From a sulfur-oxidizing endosymbiont of Gigantopelta aegis (GTDB taxonomy: Bacteria > Pseudomonadota > Gammaproteobacteria > GRL18), in assembly GCF_016097415.1 (NCBI RefSeq), contig NZ_JAEHGE010000001.1:1704015-1768014 (forward strand): DNA of 64,000 bases. The letters are read 5' to 3'. Positions 38,916 to 48,909 of the stretch are shown here, piece by piece. A model generated the notes under the pieces. It made no database searches. It worked only from the letters and a program-made list of their open reading frames with translations, and was not told the origin of the DNA. The first letter of the stretch is position 1. Each line of letters starts with the position of its first letter. The position numbers and the translations under genes are program-made.

Positions 38916-38942
38916 GCGCAGGCTTTGCTATAATGCCTGCGC
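38916..38942 (+). promoter_or_regulatory. GC-rich hairpin enclosing a -10-like TATAAT, upstream of hom
   Basis: GCGCAGGC and GCCTGCGC flank TTTGCTATAAT. The TATAAT could be a -10 box for hom, with the palindrome being an operator, or the RNA hairpin followed by AAAAAG may lie between alaC and hom as a partial terminator. No good -35 is seen at the expected distance. Confidence 0.5.
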
Positions 38943-38970
38943 AAAAAGAACAAACGATACAAAAAATAAT

Positions 38971-40299
38971 ATGGAGAATCTTTTGGAACCAGTTAAGGTA
39001 GGCTTATTAGGTTTAGGCACTGTCGGTGGCGGTACAGTCAATGTTTTACGACGTAATGGCGAAGAAATATCTCGTCGTGCCGGACGTGGCATTATTGTAA
39101 CTCATGCATCCGCTAGAGATATTAACAAGCCTCGTATTTGCCAAACAGACGGCATTAAATTAACTCAGAATCCCCTTGATGTTGTCACTGATCCAGAAGT
39201 GTCCATTGTGGTTGAATTAATCGGTGGTGATACTCTGGCACGTGAGTTAGTGTTGACTGCAATTGCCAATGGCAAGCACGTCGTCACTGCCAACAAAGCC
39301 CTGATAGCAAAGCATGGTAACGAAATATTCTCTGCTGCTCAAAAGCAGGGTGTGATGGTTGCTTTTGAAGCAGCAGTTGCCGGTGGTATCCCAATTATTA
39401 AAGCGATTCGTGAGGGTCTGGCGGGCAATCAAATTGAATGGCTGGCCGGTATCATCAATGGTACGGGCAACTTCATTTTGACCGAAATGCGCGACAAGCA
39501 ACGTGATTTTGACTCGGTGTTAGCCGAAGCACAGCGTCTGGGTTATGCCGAAGCTGATCCCACTTTTGATGTTGAGGGTATCGATGCGGCGCATAAGCTG
39601 ACTATTTTGGCCTCTATTGCCTTTGGTATTCCGCTACAATTTGAAAAAACTTATACCGAAGGTATCAGTAAAATTACTGGAGAAGATGTTGATTTTGCCA
39701 GTGAACTGGGCTTCACCATTAAACATCTAGGCTTGTCACGTCGTACTGAGAAGGGTGTTGAATTGCGTGTGCATCCAACGCTAATACCCAAGCGTCGTTT
39801 AATTGCCAATGTCGATGGTGTCATGAATGCCGTATTGGTTAAAGGTGATGCTGTTGGACCGACACTTTATTATGGTGCTGGTGCAGGTGCAGAACCTACG
39901 GCCTCTGCAGTTGTCGGTGATATTGTCGATGTGGTAAGGGTACTAACCTCCGATCCAGAAAATCGTGTGCCGCATCTGGCTTTCCAGCCTGAGTCATTAT
40001 CCGATTTACCGATCTTAAGTATTGATGAAGTAGAAACTGCTTATTATCTGCGTATTTCAGCTTCGGATAAAGCCGGTGTATTAGCGAATATCACCACTAT
40101 TCTTGCTGACAACGACATTAGTATTGATTCTATGTTACAAAAAGAACATAAGTCAGATACTGATAAGGCAACGATCATTATCATCACGCATACTACAATA
40201 GAAAAGAATATGAATAAGGCTTTAGCCAAAATCAATTCTTTCGATGCAATTGATAGTGAAGTGGTTCGAATTCGTTTAGAACACTTGGATGCCGATTAA
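38971..40299 (+). CDS. hom: Homoserine dehydrogenase
   Basis: The 442-residue enzyme reduces aspartate semialdehyde to homoserine, the branch point for threonine and methionine. VGLLGLGTVGGGTVNVLRR is the NAD(P) fold, TANKALIAKHG and FEAAVAGGIPIIKAIREGL are catalytic-domain motifs, and the C-terminal 80 residues (YLRISASDKAGVLANITTIL) form an ACT domain for threonine feedback. An ATG at 38971 and a TTG at 38983 (with GGAGA six bases before it) are both possible starts. The end overlaps the next gene by 11 bases. Confidence 0.96.
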   Translation: MENLLEPVKVGLLGLGTVGGGTVNVLRRNGEEISRRAGRGIIVTHASARDINKPRICQTDGIKLTQNPLDVVTDPEVSIVVELIGGDTLARELVLTAIANGKHVVTANKALIAKHGNEIFSAAQKQGVMVAFEAAVAGGIPIIKAIREGLAGNQIEWLAGIINGTGNFILTEMRDKQRDFDSVLAEAQRLGYAEADPTFDVEGIDAAHKLTILASIAFGIPLQFEKTYTEGISKITGEDVDFASELGFTIKHLGLSRRTEKGVELRVHPTLIPKRRLIANVDGVMNAVLVKGDAVGPTLYYGAGAGAEPTASAVVGDIVDVVRVLTSDPENRVPHLAFQPESLSDLPILSIDEVETAYYLRISASDKAGVLANITTILADNDISIDSMLQKEHKSDTDKATIIIITHTTIEKNMNKALAKINSFDAIDSEVVRIRLEHLDAD

Positions 40300-41524
40300 A
40301 CCTCAACGCTCCATCCGCTTTATCATACCGGGTCTCATCGATCCGGTATCTTGCTTAGACCAATTACCTATTAGCGATCTACCAGCACTGCCGGTATTTT
40401 CTAAAATGCTCTCCCGTGGTCAAATGCAGATCCCTGATGCCCTCAATAATGATCCCAACAACCTATACCAATGCCTATTCACTAATATAAGTAATAACAT
40501 AGATAATAGTGCTTCCTCTTCCTCTTCCCCTTTTTTTAGAAGGGGGACTGAGGGGCTTGCAAGCCTAAGCTATTACTTTGATATAAAATCACTAACAGAT
40601 GCAGAGCGTAAACTTTGCAATGTGAGCCTAGAATCCCTCGCCAATGATGCCCAACAAGGTAAATGGATCATGCGAGCCGACCCCTGTTTTCTGGCCGCTG
40701 ATAGAGACCAGCTGGTGCTAGCACAATGCGGCTCTTTTGAGCTAAGGCTATCAGATGCACAGGCATTGGCAGATGAAATTAATCAATTTTTTCAGGGCTA
40801 TAGTGAAGAAAATTTTTGGACATTAAAAGTCACCTCGCCAGAACGCTGGTATATCATTTCAGAGCGACCACTGACAATTCAATCCATACCACCGGAAAAT
40901 GTCCTTGGCCAAGCCATCAGAGATTATTTGTTTAGTCATAAAAAATTTATCGAGCAGGGTACTAGCAATAAAAAAGATGCTAGCCACTGCCTAACTTTGT
41001 TCAATGAATTTCAAATGATCTTACACCAAAGTGAGATAAACAAAAAACGACTTGCAGATAAAAAAATACCGATCAATAGTCTCTGGTTTTGGGGTGGGGG
41101 AGAGTTAAATGATTATACGCAAGATAGCGATAGCGACGTATCTCGTGGCACACAGACAGAAGATACCATTGTCTATTCCCAACACGCATTGGTAAAAAGT
41201 TGGGCAGAAATTAATAACCAGAAACATCTTGATTTAGCAGATGATTTTTTATTAAACGCCTACCAGCCACATATAGAACAGCTCCAAACAATTTATGTGA
41301 TCGACGATTTTATGCGCGCAATACGCAATAAAGATATCTTCACCTGGGTTGGATTATTAGAACAATTCGAAAAAAATTACCTTGAACCCTTAAGTAAAGA
41401 ATTAAAGTCGGGCAATATATCTCAAATTGAGATTATCTCTCCAACAGGTAAACAGTTGGTGATAAATAAACGCTCGCTTAATCGTTGGTGGAAAAAAATA
41501 TATCCGTATCATGTCTTATTTTGA
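40289..41524 (+). CDS. COG4255-like protein with an in-frame repeat insertion
   Basis: The 411-residue product is close to uncharacterised proteins sometimes compared with cofactor-independent phosphoglycerate mutase. The motif SLWFWGGGELN is the main recognisable signature; RFIIPGLIDPVSCLDQLP begins the family domain. About residues 75-92 (SSSSSPFFRRGTEGLASL) are coded by a family C repeat (40527-40560), which kept the frame. The gene overlaps hom by 11 bases and is therefore co-translated. Such genes lie next to hom or purine genes in other proteobacteria, with an unknown role. Confidence 0.65.
   Translation: MPIKPQRSIRFIIPGLIDPVSCLDQLPISDLPALPVFSKMLSRGQMQIPDALNNDPNNLYQCLFTNISNNIDNSASSSSSPFFRRGTEGLASLSYYFDIKSLTDAERKLCNVSLESLANDAQQGKWIMRADPCFLAADRDQLVLAQCGSFELRLSDAQALADEINQFFQGYSEENFWTLKVTSPERWYIISERPLTIQSIPPENVLGQAIRDYLFSHKKFIEQGTSNKKDASHCLTLFNEFQMILHQSEINKKRLADKKIPINSLWFWGGGELNDYTQDSDSDVSRGTQTEDTIVYSQHALVKSWAEINNQKHLDLADDFLLNAYQPHIEQLQTIYVIDDFMRAIRNKDIFTWVGLLEQFEKNYLEPLSKELKSGNISQIEIISPTGKQLVINKRSLNRWWKKIYPYHVLF
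40527..40560. repeat. Palindromic repeat family C inside a coding sequence
   Basis: CCCCTTTTTTTAGAAGGGG followed by GACTGAGGGGCTTGC is in frame in the COG4255-like gene. The same repeat is found at 9060 and, split by the mobile element, at 47033-47049 and 52142-52165. Confidence 0.8.
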
Positions 41525-41577
41525 ATACTAGTTGTTATTATTTAATAACTATTTTAAAGAGTAATAAAGAGAAAAAC

Positions 41578-41868
41578 ATGAAGAGCATACTATTTATAAT
41601 CGTATTATTGTACGGCCAGTTTGTATCAGCCGCATTACCACCCAGATATCAAAATGCTAATGATTTAGATGTCATGGTGTCATTTATAAACACTCACCCC
41701 GCTGTGGCTTCATCATTAGATTTCATTGATTTTAGAAATAAGACGGTCATTTACAATGTTGACTGTAAGGCGGTTTTTGGGCGTAAGGTGAGTTTTAAGT
41801 TGCCTGGCTGGGTTGGCCCTGCCGAACCACTTGAATTTAAGCATTCAAGTTGTGATGTTGACGATTAA
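41578..41868 (+). CDS. Small exported hypothetical protein
   Basis: A 96-residue precursor with a signal peptide (MKSILFIIVLLYGQFVSAAL) and a mature part of 77 residues: RYQNANDLDVMVSFINTHPAVA, and later VIYNVDCKAVFGRKVSFKLPGW and a C-terminal SSCDVDD. The two cysteines may form a disulfide in the periplasm. I do not recognise a family. It follows the COG4255-like gene and is convergent with mfd, only five bases away from its end. A longer frame upstream overlaps the previous gene and is not preferred. Confidence 0.6.
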   Translation: MKSILFIIVLLYGQFVSAALPPRYQNANDLDVMVSFINTHPAVASSLDFIDFRNKTVIYNVDCKAVFGRKVSFKLPGWVGPAEPLEFKHSSCDVDD

Positions 41869-41872
41869 AAAT

Positions 41873-44800
41873 CTAAGCAGCAAAATGATCTAATAAGTCG
41901 TTCAAATAAGTAAACTGTTTTTCAATGTCACTTTCCATTTTTAATAAACGTAACTTACTATTACCATCTAATTTATACAGCACTGATTTGGTCTGAATGA
42001 GATTAATGATCTTCATGGGATCAATATTGGGCTTGTCACTGAAAACAATGCGACCGCCATTGTCACTATAATCAATGCTTAAAATATCCAATGGTGTGGC
42101 TTTGAGTTTGAGTGAGGTGACGGCAAATAAATTCTTAATTTGATCCGTGAGTAAACCAAAGCGGTCAATCATTTCTACTTGAATGTCTCTTAGTGCCATG
42201 TCATCAGGGGCATTAGATATGCGTTTATACATGACCAGGCGGGTATGAATGTCGGGTAAATAATCATCAGGAATGAGTGCTGGAATGTGCAGGTCAATTT
42301 CAGTGCCATGATGGGCTGCGGTTTCTAGTTCGGGATCTTTGCCTTCTTTTAATGATTTAACCGCGCGTTCTAATAAATCAGTATAAAGAGTAAAGCCTAT
42401 TTCATGAATTTGACCACTTTGATCTTCACCTAATAATTCACCTGAACCACGTATTTCCAAATCATGGTTGGCCAGCGTGAAGCCAGCACCGAGATCTTCA
42501 ATGGACTCAATGGCTTCAAGACGCTTAATGGCATCTGCGGTCATGAGTTTCTTTTCCGGTACGGTGAGATAGGCATAAGCCTTGTGGTGAGAGCGTCCAA
42601 CACGACCGCGCAATTGATAAAGTTGTGCCAGACCAAAGCGATCGGCACGTTCAATGACAATGGTATTGGCCGTTGGGATATCAATGCCGGTTTCAATAAT
42701 GGTAGTACAGACTAAGATATTAAAGCGTTGATGATAAAAGTCACTCATAATGCGTTCGAGGTCTTTTTCACGCATTTGGCCATGCGCCACATCGACTTTT
42801 GCATCGGGAATTAACTCGGCAAGTTCACGGGCTTTTTTGTCAATGGTTTTGACATTATTGTGCAGGACAAATATTTGACCACCACGCATAATCTCACGCT
42901 GACAGGCCTCTTTAATGGTTTCGTTGCTCCATTGTTGTACAAAGGTCTTAATGGAGAGGCGACGTGCAGGGGGCGTAGCAATAATGGAAAAGTCGCGAAT
43001 GCCCGCCAGCGACATATTTAAGGTTCTGGGAATCGGTGTGGCCGTCATGGTCAGAATATCGACTTTGCTGCGTAATTTTTTAAAGCGATCTTTTTGGCGT
43101 ACCCCGAAACGATGTTCTTCGTCGATGATCACCATGCCTAATTGTTTGTATTTGATGCTATCTTGAAGCAATTTATGTGTGCCAATCACAATGTCTACTA
43201 TGCCATCGGCGACGCCTTTGAGGATAATATCCTGTTCTTTTTTTGTTTGAAAGCGTGATAAGCCTGCCACTTTAATGGGCCATTCGGCAAATCGACTTTG
43301 AAAGTTTTCTGCATGTTGCTGACTGAGCAGAGTGGTCGGGACTAGGATTGCTACTTGTTTGCCACCACTGACGGCAAGAAACGCAGCGCGCATAGCCACT
43401 TCAGTTTTACCAAAACCCACATCACCACAGATCAGTCTGTCCATTGGTTTTGGACCGCTCATATCGGCAATCACATTCTCAATGGCGGTTTGCTGATCGG
43501 GAGTTTCTTCAAAAGGGAACTCACCGGCAAAGGCACGGTATTGTTGTTCTTCATAGCGATAAACAAAACCTTGTTGTGCCTCACGCTGAGCATAAATTTC
43601 TAATAATTCAGCAGCGACATCACGAATTTTTTCCCGTGCTTTGCGCTTGGCTTTTTCCCATTGTCCACTACCGAGTTTATGTAGGGGGGCTGTGTCAGGA
43701 TTTGAGCCGGTATAGCGACTAATCAGATGTAAGGAAGCAACGGGCACATAGAGCTTGTCACCACCAGCATATTCTAAGGCGAGAAACTCAGTAGTTTCAT
43801 CACCCAGGGTAATGGTTTCTAATCCTAAATAGCGACCCACACCATTATCTTCATGGACAACTGGCGCACCCACTTTAAGCTCTGCCAGCGTATTGATAAT
43901 GGCATCATTGTCCTGGCTCTTACCTTTGCGGCGTCGACGTTGCATGACCTGTTGGCCATATAATTGCGCTTCACTGATGAGAATAATGTCATCAAGTTGT
44001 AAGCCCTCGTCAAGCGGTGCAATACAGATCCCCATCGCTTTGTCGGAGTGCTGAAATTCATGCCAGTTGGCAAAGTTTTTGGGGTATATTTTATAGGGCT
44101 TAAATAATTCTAATAGGGTTTCCCGACGACCTGCTGTTTCGGCACAAAACAAAATACGTTGTTGGTTTTCTTTGGCGCTCTGGATATATTGTATGAGTTT
44201 GTCCAGTGCGGTTTCTATTTGTGTGGCTGTTTGTGTGGCAATGCCTAAGGGTGGTGGCTTGTCACTGGCAAAATTAAAGACCCCGGCTTTTTGTTGAAAC
44301 TCAAAACTCTGGCAAATAATACGTGGATAATTTTTTAATTGGGCAAATAATTCATCGGTTTTAAGAAACAATTGCTGTGCTTGGAGAATGGGACGAGTCA
44401 CATTATGCCGATATTGCTCATAGCGTTGTTCGGTGTCATGAATAAATTGATCGGTGACGCTTTCAAGATCGGTAAAATTAACAATAATGCTTTGTTCAGG
44501 TAAAAAATCAAACAGCGTTGTCGTGTGCTCATAAAACAAGGGGAGATAATATTCGATCCCGGCAGGTGAGATGCCCTGACCGATTTCATTGTAAATCACA
44601 CTATCAGTGAGTTCGCCGCCTAATAGCTTGCGATATTGTTCCCGGAATAATTCAATGCTGGCCTTGTCTAAAGGAAACTCACGGGCGGGCATCATATTGA
44701 TGGCATCAACCGTATCAATAGAACGCTGGGTTTTGATGTCGAAGGTTTTAATGCTGTCGATTTCATCGTCAAACAAGTCCAGACGATAGGGGAGTGTACT

Positions 44801-45358
44801 GCCCATGGGAAACAGATCAATAATACTCCCACGTACCGCAAATTCTCCGTGTTCATAGACATTGGCGACACAAAGATAGCCGCGCTTTTCGAGATCACGG
44901 CGAAATTGAGCAATATCCAGTGTCATGCCCGTATTGAGTAGCAGGGTATTGTTGTTAATATAATCCAGTGGCATTAAACGGTGCATGAGTGTGTTTAATG
45001 GCACGATTAAAATGCCTTGCTTGAGCCTGGGTAAATGGTAGAGCGTTGCTAAACGTTCAGAAATAATATCTTGATGGGGAGAAAACTGATCATAGGCCAG
45101 TGTTTCCCAGTCAGGTAGAGTCAGTATTTCTAGGTCAGGTTTATTCTGCTTTGAGCTATCTAAAAAGAAAGATAATTCTTGACGAAGTTTTTGCGCTGAG
45201 GGCATATCGGAAGTGATCAGGGCAATGAACTGTCCTGATTGCTGAGCCAATTGACTGATAGCCAGTGTCAGGGCGCTGCCATAGAGCTTGCCCCAATGAC
45301 TTTTCATGCCGGGCTTATTAACGAATTCGGGGCTGATCGGGGAGTAAAGTTTATCCAT
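41873..45358 (-). CDS. mfd: Transcription-repair coupling factor Mfd
   Basis: This 1161-residue protein removes stalled RNA polymerase and recruits UvrA. UvrB-like N-terminal domains are followed by an RNA-polymerase-interaction module (about residues 485-560, with APVVHEDNGVGRYLGL) and helicase domains: GDVGFGKTEVAMRAA is Walker A, IIDEEHRFGVRQKDR holds the DEEH box, and ETGIDIPTANTIVIERADRFGL and QLRGRVGRSHHKAYAYL are later helicase motifs. The TRCF domain lies at the C-terminus. The frame is unbroken over 3.5 kb. It is a single gene. Confidence 0.98.
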   Translation of the reverse strand: MDKLYSPISPEFVNKPGMKSHWGKLYGSALTLAISQLAQQSGQFIALITSDMPSAQKLRQELSFFLDSSKQNKPDLEILTLPDWETLAYDQFSPHQDIISERLATLYHLPRLKQGILIVPLNTLMHRLMPLDYINNNTLLLNTGMTLDIAQFRRDLEKRGYLCVANVYEHGEFAVRGSIIDLFPMGSTLPYRLDLFDDEIDSIKTFDIKTQRSIDTVDAINMMPAREFPLDKASIELFREQYRKLLGGELTDSVIYNEIGQGISPAGIEYYLPLFYEHTTTLFDFLPEQSIIVNFTDLESVTDQFIHDTEQRYEQYRHNVTRPILQAQQLFLKTDELFAQLKNYPRIICQSFEFQQKAGVFNFASDKPPPLGIATQTATQIETALDKLIQYIQSAKENQQRILFCAETAGRRETLLELFKPYKIYPKNFANWHEFQHSDKAMGICIAPLDEGLQLDDIILISEAQLYGQQVMQRRRRKGKSQDNDAIINTLAELKVGAPVVHEDNGVGRYLGLETITLGDETTEFLALEYAGGDKLYVPVASLHLISRYTGSNPDTAPLHKLGSGQWEKAKRKAREKIRDVAAELLEIYAQREAQQGFVYRYEEQQYRAFAGEFPFEETPDQQTAIENVIADMSGPKPMDRLICGDVGFGKTEVAMRAAFLAVSGGKQVAILVPTTLLSQQHAENFQSRFAEWPIKVAGLSRFQTKKEQDIILKGVADGIVDIVIGTHKLLQDSIKYKQLGMVIIDEEHRFGVRQKDRFKKLRSKVDILTMTATPIPRTLNMSLAGIRDFSIIATPPARRLSIKTFVQQWSNETIKEACQREIMRGGQIFVLHNNVKTIDKKARELAELIPDAKVDVAHGQMREKDLERIMSDFYHQRFNILVCTTIIETGIDIPTANTIVIERADRFGLAQLYQLRGRVGRSHHKAYAYLTVPEKKLMTADAIKRLEAIESIEDLGAGFTLANHDLEIRGSGELLGEDQSGQIHEIGFTLYTDLLERAVKSLKEGKDPELETAAHHGTEIDLHIPALIPDDYLPDIHTRLVMYKRISNAPDDMALRDIQVEMIDRFGLLTDQIKNLFAVTSLKLKATPLDILSIDYSDNGGRIVFSDKPNIDPMKIINLIQTKSVLYKLDGNSKLRLLKMESDIEKQFTYLNDLLDHFAA

Positions 45359-45493
45359 ATCTCTTGAGGCTTTAATTTTAGAAGAGCAATTATAAAGAAT
45401 CTTCTGCTACTTTTGTAGGCTTGTTAGGGTGTTTATTTCAGTTAGGCCAATAATTAATGCATTTTAAGGGTTTTTTTAAAAAGAGCGCTTAGG

Positions 45494-45499
45494 TATAAT
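45494..45499 (+). promoter_or_regulatory. Possible -10 box of the thrC promoter
   Basis: TATAAT lies 51 bp before the thrC start codon. At the usual -35 distance the sequence is T-rich with no clear TTGACA, so the assignment is tentative. Confidence 0.35.
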
Positions 45500-45544
45500 T
45501 AGCCTCCCGAATAAATGAATTAGCTAGGATGTGGGCAATACAGT

Positions 45545-47014
45545 ATGAATTTTATTGAAACACGTGGTAATGATGGTCAATATCCATTGGAAGTGAGCTT
45601 TTCTTCAGCGATTTTGTCACCTATTGCTTCGTTTGGCGGTATTTATGTGCCTGAATTCTTGCCTGAGTTAGGGACTGAGTTTTTACAAAAGCATATTAAC
45701 TCCAGTTATAAGACCCTTGCTAAAGATGTGCTAGCTGCTTTTGAAATTGACATCGATGCCGATGTTATTGATGACGCACTGAGTCTCTATGATGAATTTG
45801 ACGATGCGACTAATCCTGTGCCACTGGTGCGAGTGAAAGATGATCTCTATGTGAGCGAGCTTTATCATGGCCCGACTCGCGCTTTTAAAGATATGGCATT
45901 ACAACCCTTCGGTGTTGTGCTGTCGTCTCTGGCGCAAAAACGAAATGAAAATTATCTGATTATGGCAGCAACCAGTGGTGACACTGGTCCAGCCGCCTTG
46001 GAAACGTTTAAAAATCGTGCCAATGTACAAGTGGCTTGTTTGTATCCTGATGGTGGCACTTCAGATGTGCAGCGTTTGCAAATGGTGACTGAAGATGCAA
46101 AAAATGTAAAGGTAATCGGTATTCATGGAGACTTTGACGATGCGCAAAATGCCTTGAAACGTCTTTTAGGTTCAGCGACATTTAAAGCCCAATTAAAAGC
46201 AAAAAACATCCATTTATCAGCAGCAAATTCAGTGAATTTTGGGCGTATTATTTTTCAATTGATTTATCATATTTACAGTTATCTTGAATTAGTGCGTCAG
46301 AATGTGATTGTCTCAGGTGATAAGGTTTATCTGGATGTGCCTAGTGGTAATTTTGGTAATGCCCTAGGTGGTTATTATGCGATGAAAATGGGCTTGCCCA
46401 TCGAGAAAATTCTAATTGCATCAAATAAGAACAATGTTTTGACACAATTGATTAAACAGGGTAAGTATGACCTGCGTGATATGGCTGTCGTATCCACCAG
46501 TTCACCGGCTATGGATATTTTAAAGTCATCGAATGTTGAACGAATTTTATATGATATGTTTGGTGCTGAACGTACAAAAGAACTTATGTCGCAATTGGAT
46601 AATGAAAATCACTATGAGCTGACTGCTACTGAACTCTCACAGTTTCAAAGTATTTTTGCTGCGGATTTCTGTGAAGATGATGAAGGCAAGCAATACATTA
46701 AAGATGTTTTTGCTGATGGTTATTTGATGGATCCACATACTGCAACGTGTTTTAAAGCCTATAATACCTGTCGAGATAAATCGTTGACTACAATTGCGTA
46801 TTCTACCGCAGAGTGGACCAAGTTTTCGCCCACGATTGCCAATGCCTTAACCGGTGAAGAAGGAGCATCTGATATTGATGCCTTACAAGCGATTGCTAAA
46901 AAAGCAGGAATTTCTATACCACGGGTTATTAGTGAGCTATTTGATAAAGAAATAGCGCAAAAAACCATTATTGATAAGCAAGATATTGAAAAAGAAATCC
47001 TAGCGTTCCTATAA
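45545..47014 (+). CDS. thrC: Threonine synthase
   Basis: The 489-residue PLP enzyme turns O-phosphohomoserine into threonine. The start NFIETRGNDGQYPLEVSFS is typical. ELYHGPTRAFKDMALQPFG includes the PLP lysine (FKD) and the phosphate-loop region, MAATSGDTGPAALE is another active-site segment and VPSGNFGNALGGYYA binds the PLP phosphate. With hom it covers the threonine branch; a mobile element begins 36 bp downstream of its stop. thrB is not in the window. Confidence 0.96.
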   Translation: MNFIETRGNDGQYPLEVSFSSAILSPIASFGGIYVPEFLPELGTEFLQKHINSSYKTLAKDVLAAFEIDIDADVIDDALSLYDEFDDATNPVPLVRVKDDLYVSELYHGPTRAFKDMALQPFGVVLSSLAQKRNENYLIMAATSGDTGPAALETFKNRANVQVACLYPDGGTSDVQRLQMVTEDAKNVKVIGIHGDFDDAQNALKRLLGSATFKAQLKAKNIHLSAANSVNFGRIIFQLIYHIYSYLELVRQNVIVSGDKVYLDVPSGNFGNALGGYYAMKMGLPIEKILIASNKNNVLTQLIKQGKYDLRDMAVVSTSSPAMDILKSSNVERILYDMFGAERTKELMSQLDNENHYELTATELSQFQSIFAADFCEDDEGKQYIKDVFADGYLMDPHTATCFKAYNTCRDKSLTTIAYSTAEWTKFSPTIANALTGEEGASDIDALQAIAKKAGISIPRVISELFDKEIAQKTIIDKQDIEKEILAFL

Positions 47015-47049
47015 GGCATTTCGCTTTTTTCTTCCTCCCCTTTCTTTAG

Positions 47050-47076
47050 ACAAGCCGATAAATAAAGGTGTTGATA
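47050..47076 (+). repeat. Left terminal inverted repeat of the transposon
   Basis: 27 bp starting ACAAGCCGATAAA and ending GGTGTTGATA. It matches the right end with one change (T versus C at base 14). The ribosome-binding site of the transposase gene follows after 45 bp. Confidence 0.9.
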
Positions 47077-47132
47077 AATGCGATAAATTAAGCTATTATT
47101 CTTGTAAAATCAACATTTAAGGGGATATCTAA

Positions 47133-48897
47133 ATGGATAAAATATCTTCTGATATAAAACAACCAAGAATTCCAGTTGAAATTAACGATATTCAGGTTAA
47201 TTTTTGCAAAAATCCATTGTGCCAAAATTATGGTGTTCCTGCCAGCACAGAAAGCCAAGTTAAACTCCATAAATCACAAAAAGACTGCTACAAATTATCA
47301 AGTGGTAGTCGAAAGCCAGTTACTAAACTGATTTGCAAGTCTTGTAATGAGTTATTCCCAGTTAAGAGCAATCAAGGAATTTGGGATGAATTACAGCGAA
47401 TTGAAGAATATTTAAAAGAAACTCCAGAGGTGTCATGCCCTGATAATTCATGTAAAAATAATCTCATTAGTATTAAGTTAGGAAAAGAATTTTACCAGTC
47501 TTTTGGGAAAACAAAATCAGGTTCTAGTCGTTATCGATGCAAGTCTTGTAAGAAAACATTTTCAGTTAAACAATCTACAACTGGTCAAAAACAGCCTCAT
47601 AAAAACAATCTTATTTTCAAACTTCTAATGAATAAATCCCCTTTAAGGCGAATCTGTGAAGTTGCTGATGTTGGTATGGCGACTGTTTATGCAAAAATTG
47701 ATTTTCTGCATAAACAGTGCATGACCTTTGTATCAGAAAGAGAACAGAGGTTAATTAAAAGCAATATAAAGCGACTTTATGTTAGCGTGGATAGACAGGA
47801 ATATATTGTTAATTGGACAAGACGAGAAGATAAACGAAATATTAAACTTTCAGCAATCGGTAGTGCTGACAATGAAACGGGCTACGTATTTCAAATGAAT
47901 TTAAACTATGATCCTTGTATTAGCCCTATTGAAATAGAAGAAAATGCTTTATCTGTTAATGATTATAATGCCCAATACGCCTATCGAAAACATGCAAGAT
48001 TCTGGTTGAATGGTGATTATAAAGAGAGTGTGAAAAATTCAAGATCCAAAAAGACAAATGGATCATCTTTAAGTGCCGATATATCAGCAACATACAAGGA
48101 TGCAATTTCTCGTGATGATATAGAAGAATCAGAAGCTCTCTATCAAGTACAAAAATTGCCTCAAAATGGAATGCAGATCCATTCTGAATATACGATGTAT
48201 GGACATTTCTTTTTATACATAAATTGTTCAGTGGTGTTGAAAAAATCAGATTCTTTTTAGATCAAGATTCTGGAATGAGAGCAACCTGCTTAACAGCTTT
48301 CCATAACGAAATAAAAAATAGAAGCTGTGATGCTTTTTATGTTCGAATAACAAAGGATTTAACTGTTGATGAAAAGCGGAGAACTTTAAATGATTCCAGG
48401 AACTATTTTTCAGATCAGCAAAAAAGAACACCCTGATTTATCAAAAAATAAAATAAAATTAAAAATAATAAAAGATCGATTAGAAAACATGCAGGAAATT
48501 GGAAACTGGAAAGATAAATGGCTTTTACACCCTTTTCCTAATATGTCTGAACCAGAAAAAGCGATTTGTTATCTTACTGATTATGGTGACTATGATGAAG
48601 ACCATCAGGCATGGTTATATAACAAAGCCTCCATGCATGGGATTGATAATTTTTTATGCAGGTTAGACGTAGATTATCATTATTAGAGCGAGTTATTTCA
48701 TCTGCCAGCAGTTCTGGCAGAAGGTGGTATGGGTATTCTGCTTACAACCCAAAGAACATTGTTAAGTTACTCGATATATTCCGAGTTTATTATAATTATT
48801 GTATTGCAGGAAAAGACAAAAAACACCCGCTATGCGTTTAGGTCTGGCAAAAGGCATTGTTAGTCCAGAAGACATCATTTATTTTTCACCTAATTAA
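47133..48897 (+). pseudogene. Transposase-like protein with zinc ribbons, broken by frameshifts
   Basis: Reconstructed, about 588 residues: two zinc-ribbon segments (LICKSCNELFPVKS and SCPDNSCKNN ... RCKSCKKTFSV), a helix-turn-helix (LRRICEVADVGMATVYAKID), then a probable DDE-type core with VSVDRQEYIVNWTRRED and, after a shift, FLDQDSGMRATCLT. The end KTPAMRLGLAKGIVSPEDII resembles transposase C-termini. Frameshifts occur near 48218-48224, 48415, 48650-48655 (six T) and 48818-48823 (six A). AAGGGG lies just upstream of the ATG. The order of a zinc N-terminus and a DDE-like core recalls IS1-type proteins, but the full length is greater. Confidence 0.7.
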
Positions 48898-48909
48898 CTA
48901 TGAGCCATT

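Noticed and set aside
40289-41524. A true cofactor-independent phosphoglycerate mutase
   Set aside because: The metal-binding Asp and His motifs of that enzyme are not visible.
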